A stretch of 64,000 bases of DNA, from assembly GCA_013433145.1 (NCBI GenBank), contig CM024172.1:9820053-9884052 (forward strand), in the 5' to 3' direction. A program made the position numbers and the translations under genes. Source of the DNA: Ascaris suum. Taxonomy: Eukaryota > Nematoda > Chromadorea > Rhabditida > Ascarididae. Below the pieces are notes generated by a model. It had not been told where the DNA came from, did no database searches, and saw only the letters and a list, made by a program, of their open reading frames with translations. Of this stretch, positions 1 through 12,660 are shown one piece after another (within the stretch, counting starts at the first letter, position 1; every line of letters begins with the position of its first letter).

Positions 1-3000
1 GCACGATCTGCCAGAATGTTGTTGCGATAGCCGATCACTAGTGAGAACGTTGTTAACAACTGCGTGTTCGGGCAATCATCAACTCCACAAAACAAATGCC
101 TCCCAGATAAGATTTGATTCGAATAGCGCGGAAACATCTACCATATTTGTGCGAATTAGATCTCCTCGCGGAATAAATGTCCTCCTCAAAGATAATTCCT
201 TCCTTAAGTACCAGCTTAATACTCAAAAGCACTCACATAAAACAATATTCTAAATTGTCACTTAAAAATGTCAACACTGAACACATTCGCATAACGCAGC
301 AGTGTCCTTAGTCATTGATTTGTTCCAAAAAAATCCAATAAAGAGGCAGTAAGCTGCAAAAAAAAAACGAAAAGCAAAAAATAATGCTTTCCAACTAACT
401 TCTTTTGAAATCAAACAACCGCTTTGGTTAGGTTCTTCTGCTCTTCTGGCAAATTCTCTTCGAAATGGGCGAATAATATTCGCTTCGAGAGAGTAAAACA
501 TCAACAAACCTCAATAACACTCTCTTCTGCGTTCTCGACGCGAAAAGTTGCCCTTTTCCCAACACGGCCACTGCTTTCATAAATGAGACGAGCGCTATCC
601 ACTGCGACTGCCCTCTCGATGTTGAGTCGCGATGAATCGCCGGAATGTGGGTCGCGGATCGTGACTGCTATCTAAACATCTCATCCACCTCATCCACTCC
701 ACTCATCCCACACCGTGAGCTTAACCACATTTAGTTATGTGATTAGATATTGTGGACTAGTCGGCAGACTAGACACCTATCCTATCTATGTCTAACAGGG
801 GAGCAGCTATGAAACGACCACCCGCGAAAAGAACTTTTATAGCATTAGAAACTCCTCTCTCCTTTCCTTCAAAAACAATCTTATAGTTACATTCTCAAAC
901 ATATCTACCCAGTTACTGCTATAGAGAAGTCAGAGATGGGCGGGGACAAGTGGTGGAGGTGGAGGAAGGTGGAAGATGTGGGGGAAGGGAGAAGGGAGAG
1001 GAGACCGGGGACTCAGGTATATTTAATCACTGCTATGTCCTGATTTCTCGCTCGCCCTCCATTTGCACAAAATCTCCACCTCCACTCATCCCTTCCCATC
1101 CCCGTTCCTGTAGGTACTTTTTCGCATTCAATTTACCAGTTCGCATTTGCTCTCGAAACGATACATGAATTTTCAGCAATTAATACTTATTGAAATCTAA
1201 GAATATCAAAAATTGCAGAAAAATTTGCATTTTGAAAAGATTTCAGTTGAATTTCCCTTCGGAATTATCGCATTTTGGATGCCTTCTTAAAAGCGCCATC
1301 ACACTCAATGATTCGTGAAAATATTACGGCGATTGCTGCAATTTTTGAGATCCTTTTTAAACTGAGTGCTGATGCAAAGATGCCCTACCCCTCCCCTCCC
1401 CCCTCATTCAGACATCACAAAACTCTCTATTGACCTGAAAGCATACTTATCTATGGAATATAATAAACGACAAACAAGTACTGACCTCGTATTCTCCTTT
1501 CATTTGAGGCACATACTTGATTTCATATACCGTCGATGAAACCTTATGAATCTGCGTATTAATCGGTTGACCGTCAGGACCTCGGATAAGGACATCAGGC
1601 GTAACAACCGCATTTAGTGTATGCACTGTGAACGTGGTCGATCCACCCACAATCGGACTTACATCCATATCGGCAACTCGGCCCAATGCCGGTTTGTAGT
1701 GCGCCTGAGGGAACTGTGCCAAATAGGTCATCACACTCTTCTCGTCGACTGCTGGGTTGATCAGCTCCTCTGGTGTAATCAACTGCAATGCTTTCTGAAG
1801 TGAACGATCTGCGTTTAAATCGCTCTCAGACTGAAACCGAACATTGCTGCCCTTATGTGTAACACTTTTCCGTTACTCTGCCCCATTTCCTGGGGTCCAT
1901 TGTCTGTGCTTAGTATGTTTACCTAACACACTGTACTCACAGACCACAAAAGGGGGCAATTTATAACTGCACGAACGTATTTCAAAATGATACATTTGGA
2001 GTACATGCATCCAACTATTTTACTGCTCTTCGTTGATTATTTTACTGGTGTTCTTTTACTTAGGTGCCACCTTTTTAGTGCCACGTGAGTCCCACTTCTA
2101 GAATCAAGGACCTCCAGGATTGACATTCTCCGACCTCTTAGAAAAATTATAATCCAAATCCCCCTCCTCCTGCTCCTCTTCCCATGACTGCAAATCAAGT
2201 CCTTCCAATCAAAAATCCCTTCTAAATTACACGAAATGCAGAAGGAAATGAAAACATTAGGTTAATTTCTATAACACATAGTGACCGTCTTTTGCAAAGA
2301 AGGAAGAAAAAAATCTTCGCTTGCTGGTGAATTTTTTCAGCAGTCGAAGCACATTAGAGCTTTGTTAATAATGACTGTCATTGCCCACAAGCACGGTTTT
2401 ATACTCCTTTCATTAACAACTGAAAGGAAACACTGAACAACTATAATAAAAAAGACTTAAATAGACTGAAACTTGATACTATCAAACACTGCAAAAAGCT
2501 TTGAAAATAATTGCACTAAATTAAAAAGGAAATCGATTCATGAAAATAAAACAACGACTGACAGGTGCGATGTCGAGGTGCTTTTCGGCGAGCTGCATGG
2601 CCGTCCTCGTCGAATGCAACGCATCAGGTGGTATCCAATCACGCCAACCGAGGTGAAGGTCAGGTGCACACGAATCCACCTATAACATCTTGCTTCCGGT
2701 CAACATGTCTGCAGTGTTCTCATTAAAACGGTTCATTTTAAAAGCAAAACCGACTTATTAAATTAATCCATCCCATTTGCAGACCTATCAAAGTTCTACG
2801 ACAGTTATTATAATGGTGAAAAGAGGGGACGCCCAAAAGCTTTCCCTTCATCAAAGAATTTGACATTTAAGGGGTAAACTGCTTCTTTTTGCATATAAAT
2901 GCATCGAGTCACCCAAAAGAGCAATGCCTCCCTCGTCGAGAAATACTGCTCTTCAGAGATTGCAATACAATAAATAACTGATAAAAATTTCTTTCCTTGC

Positions 3001-6000
3001 GATGTTCGTTGTTTCGAATCCCCGAGGGATCAATGAAAGATGCGTTGCCCGTCTACAACTTCTCACTTCTTCCATGATGACAGCAAATATTATCAAACAC
3101 AACGGAATTCATCAAAGTAAAATAAGAAGAGGAAATACACACTGCAGTCCATCCGCCAGAATGCACAATACCTTTATAAAGCTTTCAATGTACTAATTCG
3201 AACAGGACAAGGGATGGGTTACGTTTGATGAAATAGTAATTACAACACAAGCTGCAGACTTCACATCCGAAACGCTCACCAGTGCACCAAGAAGGACACC
3301 GTCGTTCCAATCGGAAGTGAAGTTATTAAGCGGAAGTCCAGGTGGTAGCTTCGCCTTAATCCACATCATCAGCTTCTGCTTTGGTGTTCGTTCAGGAACC
3401 TCAATCTGTGTGTCAGGTAGTTCCCAGTTCTGTTTTGAGATCGAATAGTGCAGAATAAGCGTCCATACCAAACCCAAGATTAGCTTCAGATTTTTGTCCA
3501 CTATCGCTGAACTATCTGCAAAAAAAAACCAAAAATCCACAGCTGCGACCATTTAAGGTGAATTCACATGCCCGGGGTGCGGTCTTCGATTTGTGAGTTC
3601 GTCGATTCTCCAGGTGTGTAGAACTTATTCAAACAGATGGTCGCCATTCACGTGTTGTACTATGAGAACTGCTCCATTTGGCGAAGCAATCAGCAAACGT
3701 TTCAAATAATATCAAAAAAGATGAGAGAATTCAGCGGCGAACGCAAAACACGGAATCAGCGTTGGCATCAGAAATCACCCAAGTAACGCTGTCAAAATCA
3801 ACGGAACTCGATTCAGAAAAAACCCTTACATTCACTACTAGATTATGCAATTTCAAGCATTCATAGTAACAGTTCCAAGCCACCGGCAACGTAAACTTTT
3901 ATCAAACTGCGTCTCTTCAAGCAAGGAAAAGATACGAAAGCTGATCCATTAGAATAGTTCAGCTTTTGTTTCACCCTTTCGCTACGATCAATTCACTTTC
4001 ATATATTTATCATCTAATGAAGTAAACGGATTGAAATAAAAATGAAGGAATATTAAGTAACTATAACTCAAATCCACTAAGCGATTCGACGGGCGGATCA
4101 CCCTTGACTCGAATCAGTTCTCTTCTTCCTCAACTCTCAACTTAAACTTAAGACAGGAAGATTATTCAACTTTCTTTAGTCTCGACAATTGCAGGCAATT
4201 TCACAATTGAAAGAGAAGTTTCGCTGCCACTAAGACGTGCTTTCATGCTCACCAAAACGTGCTCTCATCGAAATAATATTAATAATCAAAAGGAAAATTG
4301 ATGTAAATGACCAACCAATATTAACGATTTTGATGTGCTCTTCATTCTCGAGGAAATTCAATGCGAGCGAGATGTTCTCAAGCTTTTGTGAGCGGAATGT
4401 CACTCGCTTGTTGAATCGACCGAGTGATCTACCCGAAAGCACTTCCACCAGTTGAATCAATTTCAATCCCTCCTCGAAGTCTGTTTCCTGGAATAATTCC
4501 TATCCAGAAAAATTCGCATCATCTTACTCATCGCAAATGCAAATTATAGCATTTAAGGGATGGCCATAGCCATTTCCTCTGTAATTAAGTCCGATCGATA
4601 GAAGATGGTCATCGTTGCGCAGTTGTTGAAGAAAATAGTTGAGCATTAAGTCAACATTCAGAAAATGTTCCCAACATTTAAAAGCGACACAGTGCTTATT
4701 AAGCCGATGACCGTGCTGCACTCGAAGCAGCGTTCCTGAGAAAAGTTTTAATCGACGACGCTTAGAGACGCTATTTTTTGGTTGCTAATGGTGATCAGAA
4801 AGGTCAGAGTGACCGTTGGCCGTTATCAGCTAGGATCCGCAGTTTTCATCCGAAGTTAACATCCACCACAAAGCAACAAGAGTTTGAACTGTAAATATTC
4901 GAGCGAATTAGATTTTTAACAGGATGTGTCACGATCACGATTATCTCTGAAAAATCTGCTGTGATCAAATGCTCATAAATTGGGTGTGCAGGATCAGTTT
5001 GGACAGGAAGTAGTCCATAAAAGCAACTGTATTCACTCCTCTCTAAATGTTCTCAAACATAGCAATGGTGATGCTTAACGATGCATTCTTGCATAAGCGC
5101 AAAAACACGCTTTAATCTTATTAATTTCGAGGGCATTCACATATATTTGAAAAACAATTTATGCCTCAAAATCACTTGCGATTATAGTCATATCCGCGAG
5201 GAGCTAGTCGCTCTTCAAAAACATTTGGCTAATAAATCCTTCCCCACTATATTCGTTATTCATGTTGAAAACCCACAAAAAAGTTTAATAAATGTCAGAA
5301 AAACCAATCAATAAGTGGTTTTCAACTTGGACAATAAATGAAAAACAAGGTTGGGAAAATATTGGAAAAAGAAAACTGATCAAAACAACAAGAATCATCC
5401 ACCATCTACGCAACATTGTATAAAGCGAGATCGGATTTTTGTTTCTTTTCGCTATCTTTGAAGGGCTTAAAACTCATCTACCTCTCCTCCCTCTCATCAA
5501 CGGTTGGAATTTTACAACATCAGTCAATTTTGAATCGGCAATCGGTACCTAGATTATCTGCAAAGTTTCTATATCGTGATCGGTAGGGAAATCTTTACGC
5601 AAAACTGCGATGGATGAATGCAGCGATGCAATTGCAAGTGCGAGATGGAACAACTGACTGAAAGAGGCCCGTACAGGTGAGCAGCTCTCGTCACCTTATT
5701 TTCCTTCCTAACTGACTACATCTCTCTGAATCTAATCCCTCAAATTCGCATACGCTCAGTTACAAGACAAAAAGAGAGAAAATACTCGCCATTCTTCCAC
5801 AGAGTGCTCTTCTATCCTGGACTTGCGTTTGTAGCGTCTACTTTTCCGACTGCTTTCCAATACTGCAGAATGTGAAACTACATTGACTATTGAGTAAATA
5901 CTTGAGGAAATATCTTGGAATGCAAAAGATCTAGGTACTTCGACGAAGAAGAAAAATGCATGATGAGACCAGCACGTTAATTTTGGCAAAAATCAACTCA

Positions 6001-7205
6001 CAAGATCATCCACAACAACGTTGACATGTTTCAAGTGTTGGTTAACCCATCGTGTGAACGTGTTCTGTTGAATCTTCTTCCATTGTGCATCTGGCTGCAA
6101 CCCTGCCGACATGTACTGCAATTGTGTGAACTGAATCAGTAAACCGGCCAGCACGCAGGTTCCATAAACGATAAAAAATCATTGCAGAAAACACCACCTA
6201 CCCATATCACCCCCCTCCCCCCATCTTCCCCAGGCTCAATCTTTTATCATGCCTAGTGGGTGAGTAGAGAGACGACACTGGCTTGGGGGTGGGGAAGGAT
6301 GGTACGGCTGGCATTTAAGCATTTCTCTGTGCCCATTGCATTTTCTCCCTCTCTCTGACACCACTGAGTTCTAGCTGATTATCAGCTTAAAATCCTACAA
6401 AGAAACGCGCGCTTCCTGGATATCGGAAAGACCTTTAAATACAGAACTGACCAATAACCAGGAAATCATATCCGGTCACACCACTCTACTCGCTCCTTAC
6501 CAATAATTTCAGTATCTGCCGCTGTTTTCTTTTTGGCTTTTGCGTGAATCCTTGAAAACGTTCATTAAAGATTGCCTCGAGATGCATCATTATTGCATCA
6601 AGTTTTTTAATGACCGGCAAATATGGGATTCTTAGCACCACACCACACCGTAAGCTCACCACCCTCCCCTCCCCTCCCCCCCCCCAAAAAAAAATTTCAA
6701 CATGCAAAATAACTTTCACAGGCTATTACGCAGTTAGCCACTGGTCGACAAAACCGCACGAGACTTTCACACATGCTCAGCAAGAAGAGTGAATTAATTT
6801 TAGCTATGAACACTCTAAACATCCGGAACCATTTAAACTGCCATACATTCGATTCTATTGCTTCGAGTCTCCGAACTTCATCAAAAGTTCTCCAGAGAGG
6901 AGTGTAATCCCCAGGTATCGTCTCTCTAGACAGGAATGTCCAACTGTTGACAAAATGCTCTTCATAAAAATTGTCTAAGGGAACTTCAAATATGAAAAAT
7001 TTCCCGCGACATGAGTATAAACTAGGAGCTCGGTACTCGCATTAGTAAGAATACGTGTAGGACATCAATTAGAAAAGAAAAATTTTCACCGCATTTTTCA
7101 ACACTCAACACTTACATCATTGGTGGGATCTTCGTCCGCTGAATTCAGCGACATTTCCCTTGGGAGAGTCTGTCGTTCGCTTCTCGTACCTTTTCGTCGA
7201 GATGG
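1..7205 (-). CDS. fln-1: Filamin (actin cross-linker), 5' part of gene, runs off left edge
   Basis: Filamins cross-link F-actin and tether membrane proteins to the cortical cytoskeleton. Seven coding exons join in frame: 7154-7116, 6115-6002, 4487-4316, 3515-3280, 2679-2563, 1782-1486 and 671-510 (379 codons). About 20 N-terminal residues precede CH1, which is marked by [14 protein letters not shown], then [25 protein letters not shown] and [21 protein letters not shown]2 follows ([52 protein letters not shown]). After a short linker comes the first Ig-like filamin repeat ([28 protein letters not shown]). All junctions keep phase. The domain order and motifs match the filamin actin-binding head. 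The remaining Ig repeats lie beyond base 1. The gene is intact as far as visible. Confidence 0.93.
510..671 (-). CDS. fln-1: Filamin exon: end of Ig repeat 1 and start of the next
   Basis: 54 codons, phase 0 at both ends. The acceptor GTTTAG follows a frame-compatible junction [12 protein letters not shown]. The second half ([20 protein letters not shown]) resembles the opening of a filamin repeat (GxVGxxATFxV). The donor GTTTGT is weak. The preceding strand usually reads VxVxYxGxxVxGSPF. Here it is replaced by a diverged sequence, so the boundary is less certain than those upstream. Confidence 0.65.
1486..1782 (-). CDS. fln-1: Filamin exon: end of CH2 and first Ig-like repeat
   Basis: 99 codons, phase 0. 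The acceptor TTGCAG sits directly before [10 protein letters not shown], so CH2 reads LDIAP-LITPEEL as in other filamins. An earlier TTTCAG at about 1831 would insert 16 extra residues and was not chosen. It continues with [15 protein letters not shown], then the Ig repeat with the GPDGQP turn and [10 protein letters not shown]. The donor is GTCAGT. Confidence 0.93.
2563..2679 (-). CDS. fln-1: Filamin exon: middle of CH2
   Basis: 39 codons, phase 0 at both ends, acceptor TTATAG and donor GTCAGT. It encodes VDSCAPDL, the W-R-D-W stretch and [13 protein letters not shown]. These match the central filamin CH2 segment, where VDACAPGL and a region rich in NAxEAMxxAxxxLxI are usual. Confidence 0.9.
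3280..3515 (-). CDS. fln-1: Filamin exon: end of CH1 and start of CH2
   Basis: Begins with the last two bases of a split codon and ends in phase 0 before GTGAGC. It encodes [20 protein letters not shown] (the last CH1 helix), a short linker with IEVPERT, and the first CH2 helix [13 protein letters not shown] followed by [11 protein letters not shown]. Confidence 0.94.
4316..4487 (-). CDS. fln-1: Filamin exon: middle of CH1
   Basis: Encodes [33 protein letters not shown] and EEHIKIVNI, the core of CH1. The acceptor is TTCCAG. The donor GTTGGT follows a single base of the split codon, which is completed by the next exon to give Asp. Confidence 0.93.
6002..6115 (-). CDS. fln-1: Filamin exon: start of CH1
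   Basis: 38 codons, phase 0 at both ends. The acceptor is TTGCAG and the donor GTGAGT. It contains [18 protein letters not shown], the conserved opening helix of the first filamin/alpha-actinin-type calponin-homology domain. Confidence 0.92.
7116..7205 (-). CDS. fln-1: Filamin first coding exon found, with start codon
   Basis: An acceptor (TTGCAG) precedes base 7205 and a strong donor (GTAAGT) follows base 7116. The likely ATG is at 7154-7152 and gives [13 protein letters not shown], joining in phase 0 to the next exon. The frame is open back to the acceptor without a stop, so an upstream coding extension cannot be excluded. The acceptor may instead receive a spliced leader or a 5'UTR exon. 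In-frame upstream residues are basic ([12 protein letters not shown]). Confidence 0.7.
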
Positions 7206-10200
7206 CTGCAATAGATCCCATTCGCATTTCAACAACAAAACGAGACGACTACCGAGCACAACGAAAGGGGAAAATTGAACTTTTCTTGAAGGTTCATGAT
7301 AATTAATAGAGGTTGATAATTATACCTTCTCAGGTAATCACGTTACCTGTACTAAAATTTCATGTCACTCAAACAAAACCAATCATAGAAAATAAAAAGA
7401 AACAATAGTAATCTACTTAATGAGTAAATGCATTCAAAGCATAAAGAATGACATAATTTACGTTTATTTAACAATCTGCAGCCATTTAATGAGGATATAA
7501 CCGTTTGCAAGGATATGAAAAGCGATATGAGGAATATATTCTGAATTAGTTTCTCTATCATAATAAAATAAAAAGCGCAAATCACATAATAAATATTTTC
7601 GTACTAATCGTATCACAATAAACTCTCATAATAAAAGATTAAAGGAAATGAGATGAATATCAGCGTTCGATGCGCTTAGAAAGGGACTGTTTATTTTTGC
7701 TCATAACGCTTAATTGGAATGATTGATTATTACAACATCCATATGTGTCCACATCTCAATTTTTATGCGTCTTTGCAAGTAGCATATGATAACATCGTAT
7801 AAGTGCTTGTGCATATGTATTTGCCTCTCTCTCCCCTTCTTTTATTCTTTCTTTCTTTCTCCCTCTCTCTGTTCCCCTCCTAAATCTACGATAACGAAGT
7901 TTTAAGGATTTGATGCATGCCGTAAAAGCTTTATCCTATGCGACTTGGAGTTTTATCCATCAACTTCGAAGGGCTTGTTGAATGCGATGGTAACCGCCAA
8001 CGGTCGTTTGCCATTGACAAAGCGCTGCGTTGCTCTACTAAGGCGTCACGTTGATTGCGAGTTGGAAGTACCACAGAGAGAGACAAATAGATACAGTCAC
8101 AGACATACACAAAAGCATGATTCCATCACTTAACAAACCATTTCCAGAGGTGCATAAATCAAATATTTTGTTGGCGATCTCTATGGAGTGATAAGATCGC
8201 ACTTAAACATGAATGAATGCTGCACACATTTTATTGTTTGTTGGGTTTTGCACCTATTGAATGGAACTGAAAAGCGCATACTGTGCTAACTGCTTTGACA
8301 TGCTTCTTCACTTGCTGTGAACTTCCACACTGCGACACAGTCATTTTGATCTACACGCTACTGCTGCTCTTACGGATCAAATATCTATTCGCCTATATTG
8401 TAGCTTCCTGCTGCTCACGCTCACAAACTTTTGTATGTTTTCCCGTTTCGGAACATTTAATTAAATAAATAATTAATTAATTAATAAATAAAAATAACTA
8501 GAGGAGTCCTGAAAGGTAAGCGGAAAGTTTGCATATGAGCAGAATTTAATCACTAAGCATGAAAATATTGTAACGCACATCAAGTGCACATTATAGCACA
8601 GATATCCAAGAAGTTACTCTGCATATCATTGTGATCACTTTATTGTTTGTGCTATTTCGTAGTGCATTTTAATTCTTTCTTCTTCATTAAATCAAAAAAA
8701 GAGCTATCTTTTGATAGAAGAAAACATACGAAATACTCGTCGCAACAAAACAACTATACTATGAACCTATAAAAAAACGTTATTGTTTGATTGTTCAAAT
8801 ATATCTACACCTCTGCATCTGAATCTAGCAAATCCAATAGAGCGACCTGTTTTTTTTCCCCATTTCTTCTAATTTTCTCTGTAAATTTAGGCTGCATTTG
8901 TCAAAACCGAAATAAACTAGGTCACTCTATTGACTGTGCTAAACTCAAGGCTGAGATGGACGATGTTGCATCGATTGAACGATGAACGTCGTTACAGTTT
9001 CAAAGGCGCATCACGGACTTTCTGCGCCGACTGTCTCTCTAATTTCGCCTTCTCCGAAACACTTTCCTTTAGGTTATCAGGTGAGACAGACTTAAGCCAC
9101 AGAGAGCGCAATTTGTGTGGGCACCTCGATTTTTATGTTCACGTCTTACGTTCAATTTTTGCGCTCTTCCCTCAGAAAGAGATGATCGTTTATTCCCGTT
9201 CTACTCTCCAATGCTGTTCACGATTATTGCGGCGCTATTTAACGAAACATCGAAGCATAACTAAGAGGTTGATCACAATACTCTTCACAATCAGTTTTCG
9301 AGTACATCGTGCGTTGTAACGACCGAAATTTATTCAGCCTTGCTTAGATCATAGACTGATTGATTTGGTAACGAGAATGAGAAGACCTCAAGAAATAAGT
9401 AGACGAGTTGCTTATCGATAGGGCTACTGAAAAGGCTATTCTAAGTACAAACTACAACTTATCACTAAATCTTTTAATTCGTTAGTTCTTGACTTGATTC
9501 TTGTTACATCGATCGGAATTGACTTCAAAACTTCCAAAGAGATTTCCACCATCCATTCGACTGCAAAATAAAACCGAACTGATATTAAATGCATGTAAAT
9601 CTATAAATGTTTCTAAAAAGCCCTTCGAAGTTATTGGATCTATTTGAAAGTCGAATAAGGATGACCTATAGCAAGAAATGAAATCAACCTGGATTCAAGT
9701 ACTTTCCGATTGAAAGTACCCTAATTGCTAACATGCAATAATGTGTGCTATAAACAAGAGAATTGCAAAAGCGCATAAAAAGGTGTGAGAGCACCCGGCT
9801 GGTGCGAAGACGGTTCACAACGATGAACAATGTTATGTGAGTGTAGAATGTCGGTAATGAAGAATGCGGTGTAATGATGTGCCACACCACGCAGCACACC
9901 ATCCCATATAGCTTACATATGAGCTCATCTATTCGCACTATACACATTTATTGCTGCTTATTGAATTACTATTTTCCATCATAATGTAACACAATGCAAT
10001 CAGTTTAAATACAAACTTCTTTCGATACTTCAGCTCTGTTTTTGAGCTCGTAGATAGGTTTATTCGGCTTTTTTTTTCTTCATATCATACAATATGAGAG
10101 AAGATTTTATTAACAAAGATATGAAATTGGAAAATTTAACCGAATGGATTGAAAACGAAAAGCGGAAATTGACCTAAAGAGATTTAAAAGGAAATTCTCT

Positions 10201-10654
10201 TATGCTGGATTAAAAAATTATTCTCGTCAAGAGAATTGCGGATAGAGTCTTCGTGACAACATAACGACTTGCTAACAATATCAGTAACGGTAACCTATAA
10301 CTAGGCTACATACAATGTGGCCAAACCATAACCCTCAAACCAGGACAACATAACTTAGAGCCAAGGAAGTACATAACCAAGATGTGCTAGTAATGACGCC
10401 TACAAAAATAAAAATGAGTACTGAATGTGAATAATCAACTTCTTAACGAGAACAAAGCACAACGATTAAAGAGCGTTTCCATAATGCGTCTTTAAAAATA
10501 TATATATAGGGATGATAGGATCACCTTCAGAGAGAGGTTATTTCTAAGCGAAATTTATTTCAAAATCACCAAAAATATTAGCAAATAAAAAATAAAAATC
10601 ACAGAGCTATAAATTTCTAGAAAGCCTAATAGAGAAAAAATGTTGCGATATTGA
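7206..10654. other. Upstream of filamin: no gene recognised
   Basis: AT-rich sequence with pyrimidine-rich tracts (CT-rich at 7830-7880, TTAA-rich at 8458-8495). It could hold the filamin promoter and non-coding first exons. A 129-codon plus frame at 8930-9319 has no recognisable features. Confidence 0.6.
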
Positions 10655-11230
10655 GTGAACAACAAAGTTCTCAAGAAAAATCAACTTAGGCTCTTTCATG
10701 AGCGATCAAGTATTACTCACTTATTTGAATTTATAAGCTTATGGACTGTGGTCTTCGATGAGAATTATATTATCAAGGTCGTTTACCTTGATTTCAGACA
10801 AGCTTTTGCTAGTAAATCCCATTCTAATCCCTCGTTTCTTTGCACAACAAAAATATCTAGGATATTTTGACCTCTTAGATTAAACAACCGCACTGAAATT
10901 GTTTTTGCAAACGGGGTTCATTTTCAGAGGCGAAATCCTCCTTCTGGGCTCCTTCAAAAGCTTGTCTTTCTGTGCTTTTATAAATTTTATTCATGGAATA
11001 TTTTAATGGTCTATTCCATAATGATATTGTTATTTGCTAACAACTCCAAACTAATTAAATCATCAGCTAGAGACTGCAATACGGGGCAATGAATGAATCG
11101 CAATCCAACCTTGAATGTCTATCCAGGTGATATTACAAAATGCAATCATATCTCCATAAAAATACTGCTTTATCATCCAAATATGGGTTTACTTCAGCTA
11201 AATTCATTGCTAAGAATGAGATATTCAGTG
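10655..11230 (+). mobile_element. Decayed non-LTR retrotransposon (CR1-like LINE), reverse transcriptase fragment
   Basis: Across several frames the translation follows the LINE reverse transcriptase order. First comes RLFHERSSITHLFEF (the 'HGF..GRS...LLEF' box). VVYLDFRQAF follows, the catalytic A motif with its aspartate kept. Then NGVHFQRRNPPSGLLQ matches the 'NG..S....V..GV.QGS' box, and ILLFANNSKLIKSS sits at the FADD box. The catalytic FADD has become FANN and there are stops and frameshifts, so the copy is dead. Confidence 0.8.
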
Positions 11231-11324
11231 AAATAATGAAGACGACACAACAATGGATTATAATCTGCCCTTGAATGCAAATTATAGCAAATTTATTACA
11301 GATATAAGAGGAGAGCTCTGACAT

Positions 11325-11560
11325 GCTGCACCACCCTCGCCCCGATGAGGCCCCTCGTCGGAGTGACTCAATAGGACGACGCCAAAGAGTCTGCTGGGAG
11401 CTCTCTTAAAACCGACCGCGCAGTAAGCGATACTAAACGATGAATCGACTCGTCAGTATCTAATGGGCAGGAGACGAGCCTAAGCCCTAACCTTCACGCT
11501 ACCTTATAACGTCACCTAAGCGGAAGTGGGAGCGATACGAAGAGACATTTATTCGCAATG
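11325..11560. repeat. GC-rich block, possible interspersed repeat
   Basis: A sudden rise in GC (CACCCTCGCCCCGATGAGGC and on) in an AT-rich setting, directly after the LINE fragment. No coding signature. It reads like an insertion of a non-coding repeat, but no terminal repeats or second copy were found in this window. Confidence 0.3.
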
Positions 11561-12229
11561 AATGCTTTGTCGATTAAAGTAATTAAATAATGCATTAATT
11601 TCAATTTTTGACATTAGATTCCTCAGTGAATCGCGTCGCTTCGTATCGCCTCAACTAATTATTGCCGAATTATTTACACTCCATCTATAGTAAATATAAT
11701 GTTTATCGAATTCACTCCATATTATTTCATCATAATATTCCTTTGAGGCAAAGAAAGAATTTCTTATAAGAGAATTTCATTATTAAAGCAGCACTTCGTA
11801 CTTCCCTCTGGCATCGTACTCTGTACTAACAACTTGTAGCTCACACTCTCTTACTAAGGTATAGAACAAAATCGGTGAAGAGAATTATCGACGCTATATT
11901 GCTTCCGATATACATCGCAACTCTAGACGAGCAGAACCGTTAAACGTGCCAGAAACTTGCTTAGGCTTGGCCGAAAAAGAATGGGGCGACGACTTCTACA
12001 TTCTCCTAAAAATGTGGAAGGTGAGAGGGGAAACAGAGTGCTCTCCCCTTCTCCCCTCCCGCTTTGCTCTGTTCGCACGTACGAGACTCACCTAAGGTTG
12101 AATGTTGTTCCTCTCACTCGATTTGCATTCTCACAGATACGCGATTAAGCACTTACTATTTACAACTGCTGTAAGGTAGACAATCAGCTACTGATCAAAT
12201 GGGAATATCGCGCTTGCAAAGCAAAGAAG

Positions 12230-12660
12230 GTCAAGAGCATGCAGCAGGATCAAACGACTAGCCAATCTGTCGTGAGGCTAGCCTGAAGCAGATCCAGGAG
12301 GGTAAAAAACGAGTTGACGTGCTCGTGTATTCATTTCAGCCGCTAGATTGTTCATAAGGCCAGGTGGGCCTACATATGGCCGTGGAAGCGCGTGAGGAGA
12401 CCGGCGGCAGCATGAGGTTCGCCGGGTGCGACTACGAGGTCGTGCTGACGATTGAAGCCAATCTTGTGAACGGTCTCCTACTCATCTGTCTATTTATTGT
12501 ATAAGTGTTGCAAAATATTCGCCCTTATACCTGTGTCGTCTCGCAGTTTACTCGACCTCATTTCGACAGAGGGTACGCACCCTCAAGGAGACATGGATAT
12601 AGACAAGCCAAGCGGAGTTGACCCTTACGTCCACCTCTGAGCTGTTAAACGGAGTTTCTA
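12230..12660. repeat. GC-rich block, possible transposon-derived sequence
   Basis: Base composition differs from both flanks (for example GCCGTGGAAGCGCGTGAGGA near 12,380). A 43-codon plus-strand frame (about 12,376-12,504, starting MAVEAREETGGSMRFAGCDY) is open but not recognised. Confidence 0.3.

Noticed and set aside
1783..1830. Alternative 5' extension of the filamin CH2 exon from an earlier TTTCAG
   Set aside because: It would insert 16 residues between LDIAP and LITPEEL, where other filamins have none. The TTGCAG at 1783 gives a perfect join.
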